Both the position numbers and the translations under genes were made by a program. 6,695 bases of DNA from Methanosarcinaceae archaeon (GTDB lineage Archaea > Halobacteriota > Methanosarcinia > Methanosarcinales > Methanosarcinaceae): assembly GCA_030655675.1 (NCBI GenBank), contig JAUSPM010000172.1:1-6695 (forward strand). The letters run 5' to 3'. Positions 4,568-6,695 of the stretch are shown here, piece after piece (the first letter of the stretch is position 1; the number at the start of each line of letters is the position of its first letter). The notes below the pieces were generated by a model, which worked only from the letters and a program-made list of their open reading frames with translations, ran no database searches and was not told the origin of the DNA.

Positions 4568-6379
4568 ATGCATCTACAACAACACCCCCGAAAAAAGAAA
4601 GATGATATCTACAATTACTACTCAATTGCAGAATCATATCGAGAAGACGGCAAAAGCAAAAAAAGAATAATCACCTATCTTGGAGCACTCACCCCAGAAA
4701 AAGCACAACAAATACGTAACATACTGAAAATAAACATATCCACAGACACAATAGTCACAACCATTGATGACCTGATTTTCGAAGATCATTGGCACTATCT
4801 TGACATAGCTTTTTTGAACCATTTATGGGACAATGAATGGGGCCTCTCAGAACTCTTTCCATTGCCAGAAAAAACCAGCAATAACAGGAAAAAAGACATA
4901 TCAACAGGTGACATTGCAAAGATTCTCACATTCCATCGCTGTCTGGATCCAGGGAGTTATCTCAATGCCGTTGACTGGTTCAAAACAACCGCCTGCGACC
5001 TAATTATTGGAATCGATGGAGTGCATTTCAACGAATCCCGAATATATCGTGAACTCACGATAATTGAACAGCAAAAAGAAAAAATTGAGCAATGGCTTTA
5101 CAAGACACTCAAAAAACGAGATGATGCGAGCATGCGGATGGTCTTCTATGATCTTTCTGATTCCCATTTTGAAGGAACAAAATGTGAGCTTGCAAGCCCG
5201 GGTAGAACCAAATCTCACGGATTCAAAAATAAAAGGGTTGTTCTTTCACTCCTTGTCAACTCAAAAGGCGAACCATTTTCATGGGATATTCTTGAAGATT
5301 ACACTGCTGATGTTAAAACGCTTACGGGAAACGCTGATAAGTGGGCACAGAAATTTGGATTTGAAAAAATCACACTGGTATTTGATCGTGGAATGGTCTC
5401 AGATGATAATTTAATACACCTGGAAAACAATGAGAAATACCTATACATTACTGCTCTGGATAAAAATCAGTTATCTGGAGTAGAAGGAATTAAGTCGGAT
5501 CGATTCAGGAATTTTACAAAAGAAACCACAGTAAATGAGATAACTTCGATTGGTTTAACCAAATACGATGATAACACATACTACGAAGATCTTGAGGTAG
5601 ATAGCAGTAACAGACGGCACATACTGGTGTTTAATCCAGACCTGCTTAAAATAAATAGTAAAGCCAGAGAAATGTTCCTGGAAAAAGCGATAGAGGAACT
5701 GAAACAAGAAAAACAATCTCTCTTGGTGGCTAAAAATAGTAGACAGGTAAAACCGACTGAAAAAAAGATTGACGCTATTTTGAATAAGTATAAGGTGAAT
5801 CAGTTTTTGTCTTGCCGCCTTGAGCCTGTTGTTTTGACTGGGAATGGGGGTTCTGAGGTTCATTCATTCGATCTTGTTTACGAGAAAAAAACAGATGCGA
5901 TTAAAAAGGCAATGCTGACTGATGGTGTTTGGATGTTGGTCACGAACATCTGCGAAACTACTGAACCGGAGGAGTATAGACTCGACCCCAGAGAAATTAT
6001 CAAGGCATATAGGGATAAAAATAGGGTGGAGGAGGGATTTCGCGAGGTGAAATCTTTCCTGAAGTTCCAGCCGACGTTTGTTTATACTGATGAACATGTC
6101 CGCGCACATTATACAATTTGCATTCTGAGTTATTTACTGGATGTAACTATCACTAATAAGCTCAGGGAAAATAGGATTGAGGGTGTTAGTAGTGTGAATA
6201 AAGTTTATCGTATACTGGAGAGATGTGAAATTGGAAAGTTGGGTCTGAAAGGGGAAAAATCTCGGATGTTGAAAATTACACCCATGACGAGTGTGCAGAA
6301 AAATATTCTGGAGATGTTTAATTGCAAATATTTAGGAATGAATAATTACTTAAAATCGATAGGGGTCAAGAAGGTGTAG
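4568..6379 (+). CDS. IS1634-like DDE transposase
   Basis: This 603-residue protein catalyses cut-and-paste movement of the surrounding element. The N-terminus (YSIAESYREDGKSKKRIITYLG, about 18-39) is the usual opening of IS1634-type transposases. The catalytic acids are visible: Asp195 in VFYDLSDSHFEG, Asp273 in LVFDRGM, and Glu488 in the signature YRDKNRVEEGFREVK (481-495). This follows the IS4 Y-(2)-R-(3)-E-(6)-K pattern, with Lys484 in the arginine position. TDGVWMLVTN (451-460) is the conserved strand just before it. About 215 residues lie between the second Asp and the Glu, as expected for the beta-strand insertion domain, and they include a charged, probably coiled segment (about 364-405). 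There is no frameshift or internal stop. The ATG has no ribosome binding site, so translation may be leaderless or weak. Base use changes along the gene: C-rich early, G-rich late. Confidence 0.93.
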   Translation: MHLQQHPRKKKDDIYNYYSIAESYREDGKSKKRIITYLGALTPEKAQQIRNILKINISTDTIVTTIDDLIFEDHWHYLDIAFLNHLWDNEWGLSELFPLPEKTSNNRKKDISTGDIAKILTFHRCLDPGSYLNAVDWFKTTACDLIIGIDGVHFNESRIYRELTIIEQQKEKIEQWLYKTLKKRDDASMRMVFYDLSDSHFEGTKCELASPGRTKSHGFKNKRVVLSLLVNSKGEPFSWDILEDYTADVKTLTGNADKWAQKFGFEKITLVFDRGMVSDDNLIHLENNEKYLYITALDKNQLSGVEGIKSDRFRNFTKETTVNEITSIGLTKYDDNTYYEDLEVDSSNRRHILVFNPDLLKINSKAREMFLEKAIEELKQEKQSLLVAKNSRQVKPTEKKIDAILNKYKVNQFLSCRLEPVVLTGNGGSEVHSFDLVYEKKTDAIKKAMLTDGVWMLVTNICETTEPEEYRLDPREIIKAYRDKNRVEEGFREVKSFLKFQPTFVYTDEHVRAHYTICILSYLLDVTITNKLRENRIEGVSSVNKVYRILERCEIGKLGLKGEKSRMLKITPMTSVQKNILEMFNCKYLGMNNYLKSIGVKKV

Positions 6380-6386
6380 AACAGAT
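6375..6386 (+). repeat. Direct repeat TGTAGAACAGAT, copy 3 of 3
   Basis: This copy spans the transposase stop codon (TAG at 6377-6379) and shares its first 11 bases with copy 1. The transposase frame is thus bracketed by the same motif in direct orientation. Confidence 0.5.
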
Positions 6387-6425
6387 TTTAAAATTGAGGT
6401 GGTCTATTGATGGCGTTTTTAATTT

Positions 6426-6442
6426 ATAGTGACGAAGATGGG
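6426..6442 (-). repeat. Right terminal inverted repeat
   Basis: Read on the minus strand it is CCCATCTTCGTCACTAT, which matches the left repeat except at three inner positions. It marks the right boundary of the insertion sequence. Confidence 0.8.
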
Positions 6443-6448
6443 ATATAA
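6443..6448. repeat. Target-site duplication, right copy
   Basis: ATATAA directly follows the right terminal repeat and equals the left flank at 4380-4385. It also forms a TATA-like box whose centre lies about 26 bases before the ATG at 6472, so it may act as the promoter of that gene. Confidence 0.7.
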
Positions 6449-6471
6449 TAGATAAACCAAACTAAAAATTC

Positions 6472-6695
6472 ATGGAATCTCTACCAAATATATATGATCT
6501 GAATCCACATGCAATGATTGATGCGAATGTTGGCTATCACATTAATGTAGCGAGACAATCATTTAATCATGAGCTTTATTCAGTTACAATATTTCATTGT
6601 GCGATTGCTCTTGAAGAACAATTGAGTGCAATTTACGAAATTGTAACAAATATAGATGAAAACAAATTATACAACCAAAAAGGGTTGGAAAGTAT
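6472..6695 (+). CDS. Unrecognised helical protein, 3' end outside window
   Basis: The ATG at 6472-6474 opens a frame of at least 74 codons that reaches the window edge without a stop. The protein starts MESLPNIYDLNPHAMIDANV and looks helical, with an amphipathic stretch at about 24-60 (HINVARQSFNHELYS, then TIFHCAIALEEQLSAIYE). The spacing of Ala, Tyr and Glu in this stretch recalls HEPN-type helical domains, and RQSFNH (28-33) fits an R-x4-H spacing. In HEPN RNases, however, that motif normally lies in a later helix, so the resemblance is suggestive only. There is no ribosome binding site. The TATA-like ATATAA at 6443-6448 is placed for a leaderless transcript starting at or near the ATG. 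The insertion sequence ends 29 bases upstream, so its original upstream DNA is now beyond the element. Confidence 0.6.
   Translation, partial: MESLPNIYDLNPHAMIDANVGYHINVARQSFNHELYSVTIFHCAIALEEQLSAIYEIVTNIDENKLYNQKGLES

Larger units (their letters stand above)
4386..6442 (+). mobile_element. Complete IS1634-like insertion sequence (IS4 superfamily)
   Basis: The element is 2,057 bp. It is bounded by imperfect terminal inverted repeats (14 of 17 matching, with the outer nine bases CCCATCTTC identical) and by the 6-bp direct repeat ATATAA on both flanks. It carries one intact transposase gene, with 182 bp of non-coding DNA on the left and 63 bp on the right. The ends share further inverted motifs inside the repeats. 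A run of five T at 6416-6420 may end the transposase transcript. Intact ends, target duplication and frame suggest a recent and possibly still mobile copy. The family assignment rests on the transposase layout and catalytic signature; the named element cannot be given without a database. Confidence 0.88.

Noticed and set aside
5064..5414. 116-codon plus-strand frame inside the transposase gene
   Set aside because: It is a shifted frame within a transposase that is intact and carries all catalytic residues, so it is neither a second gene nor evidence of programmed frameshifting.
1..6695. CRISPR array, toxin-antitoxin pair or defence island
   Set aside because: No regularly spaced repeats, no cas-like proteins and no small paired genes of known toxin families are visible.

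Overview
The window looks archaeal, most likely a methanogen of the Methanosarcinales. The evidence is AT-rich intergenic DNA with TATA boxes, GGTGA/GTGAT ribosome binding sites, oligo-T terminators, an archaeal lipoprotein, a stand-alone KaiC/RadA-type ATPase and an archaeal initiator tRNA with an A1-U72 pair. The genus cannot be fixed from the sequence alone.

Layout. (1) Positions 1-541, minus strand: the N-terminal 180 residues of a RecA-superfamily (KaiC/RAD55-like) ATPase whose 3' end lies outside the window. (2) Positions 542-680: a divergent promoter region. (3) Positions 681-1766, plus: an exported lipoprotein of unknown function. (4) Positions 1767-2053: a non-coding gap with a stable hairpin, a T-run and the promoter of the next gene. 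(5) Positions 2054-2482, plus: a nucleoside 2-deoxyribosyltransferase-family enzyme, facing tail to tail, with no spacer, (6) an MFS exporter-type transporter at 2483-3736, minus. (7) Positions 3896-3970, minus: initiator tRNA-Met(CAU) with an oligo-T terminator. (8) Positions 3971-4385: mostly non-coding, with one possible 30-codon ORF. (9) Positions 4386-6442: a complete 2,057-bp IS1634-like (IS4 superfamily) insertion sequence, with terminal inverted repeats, a 6-bp target duplication (ATATAA) and one intact 603-codon DDE transposase. (10) Positions 6472-6695, plus: the start of an unrecognised, mainly helical protein that runs off the window.

The genes do not form one pathway or operon: orientations alternate and almost every gene has its own promoter-like sequence. 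The most informative part is the insertion sequence. Its boundaries can be read directly, the two ends share further inverted motifs inside the terminal repeats, a 12-bp motif is repeated three times around the transposase gene, and a perfect palindrome covers its presumed promoter. It appears to have inserted into the TATA-like sequence of the 6472 gene and duplicated that sequence. I see no CRISPR array, toxin-antitoxin pair or clearly new multi-gene system here; the candidates for novelty are the lipoprotein, the small ORF, the right-edge gene and the IS regulatory architecture.
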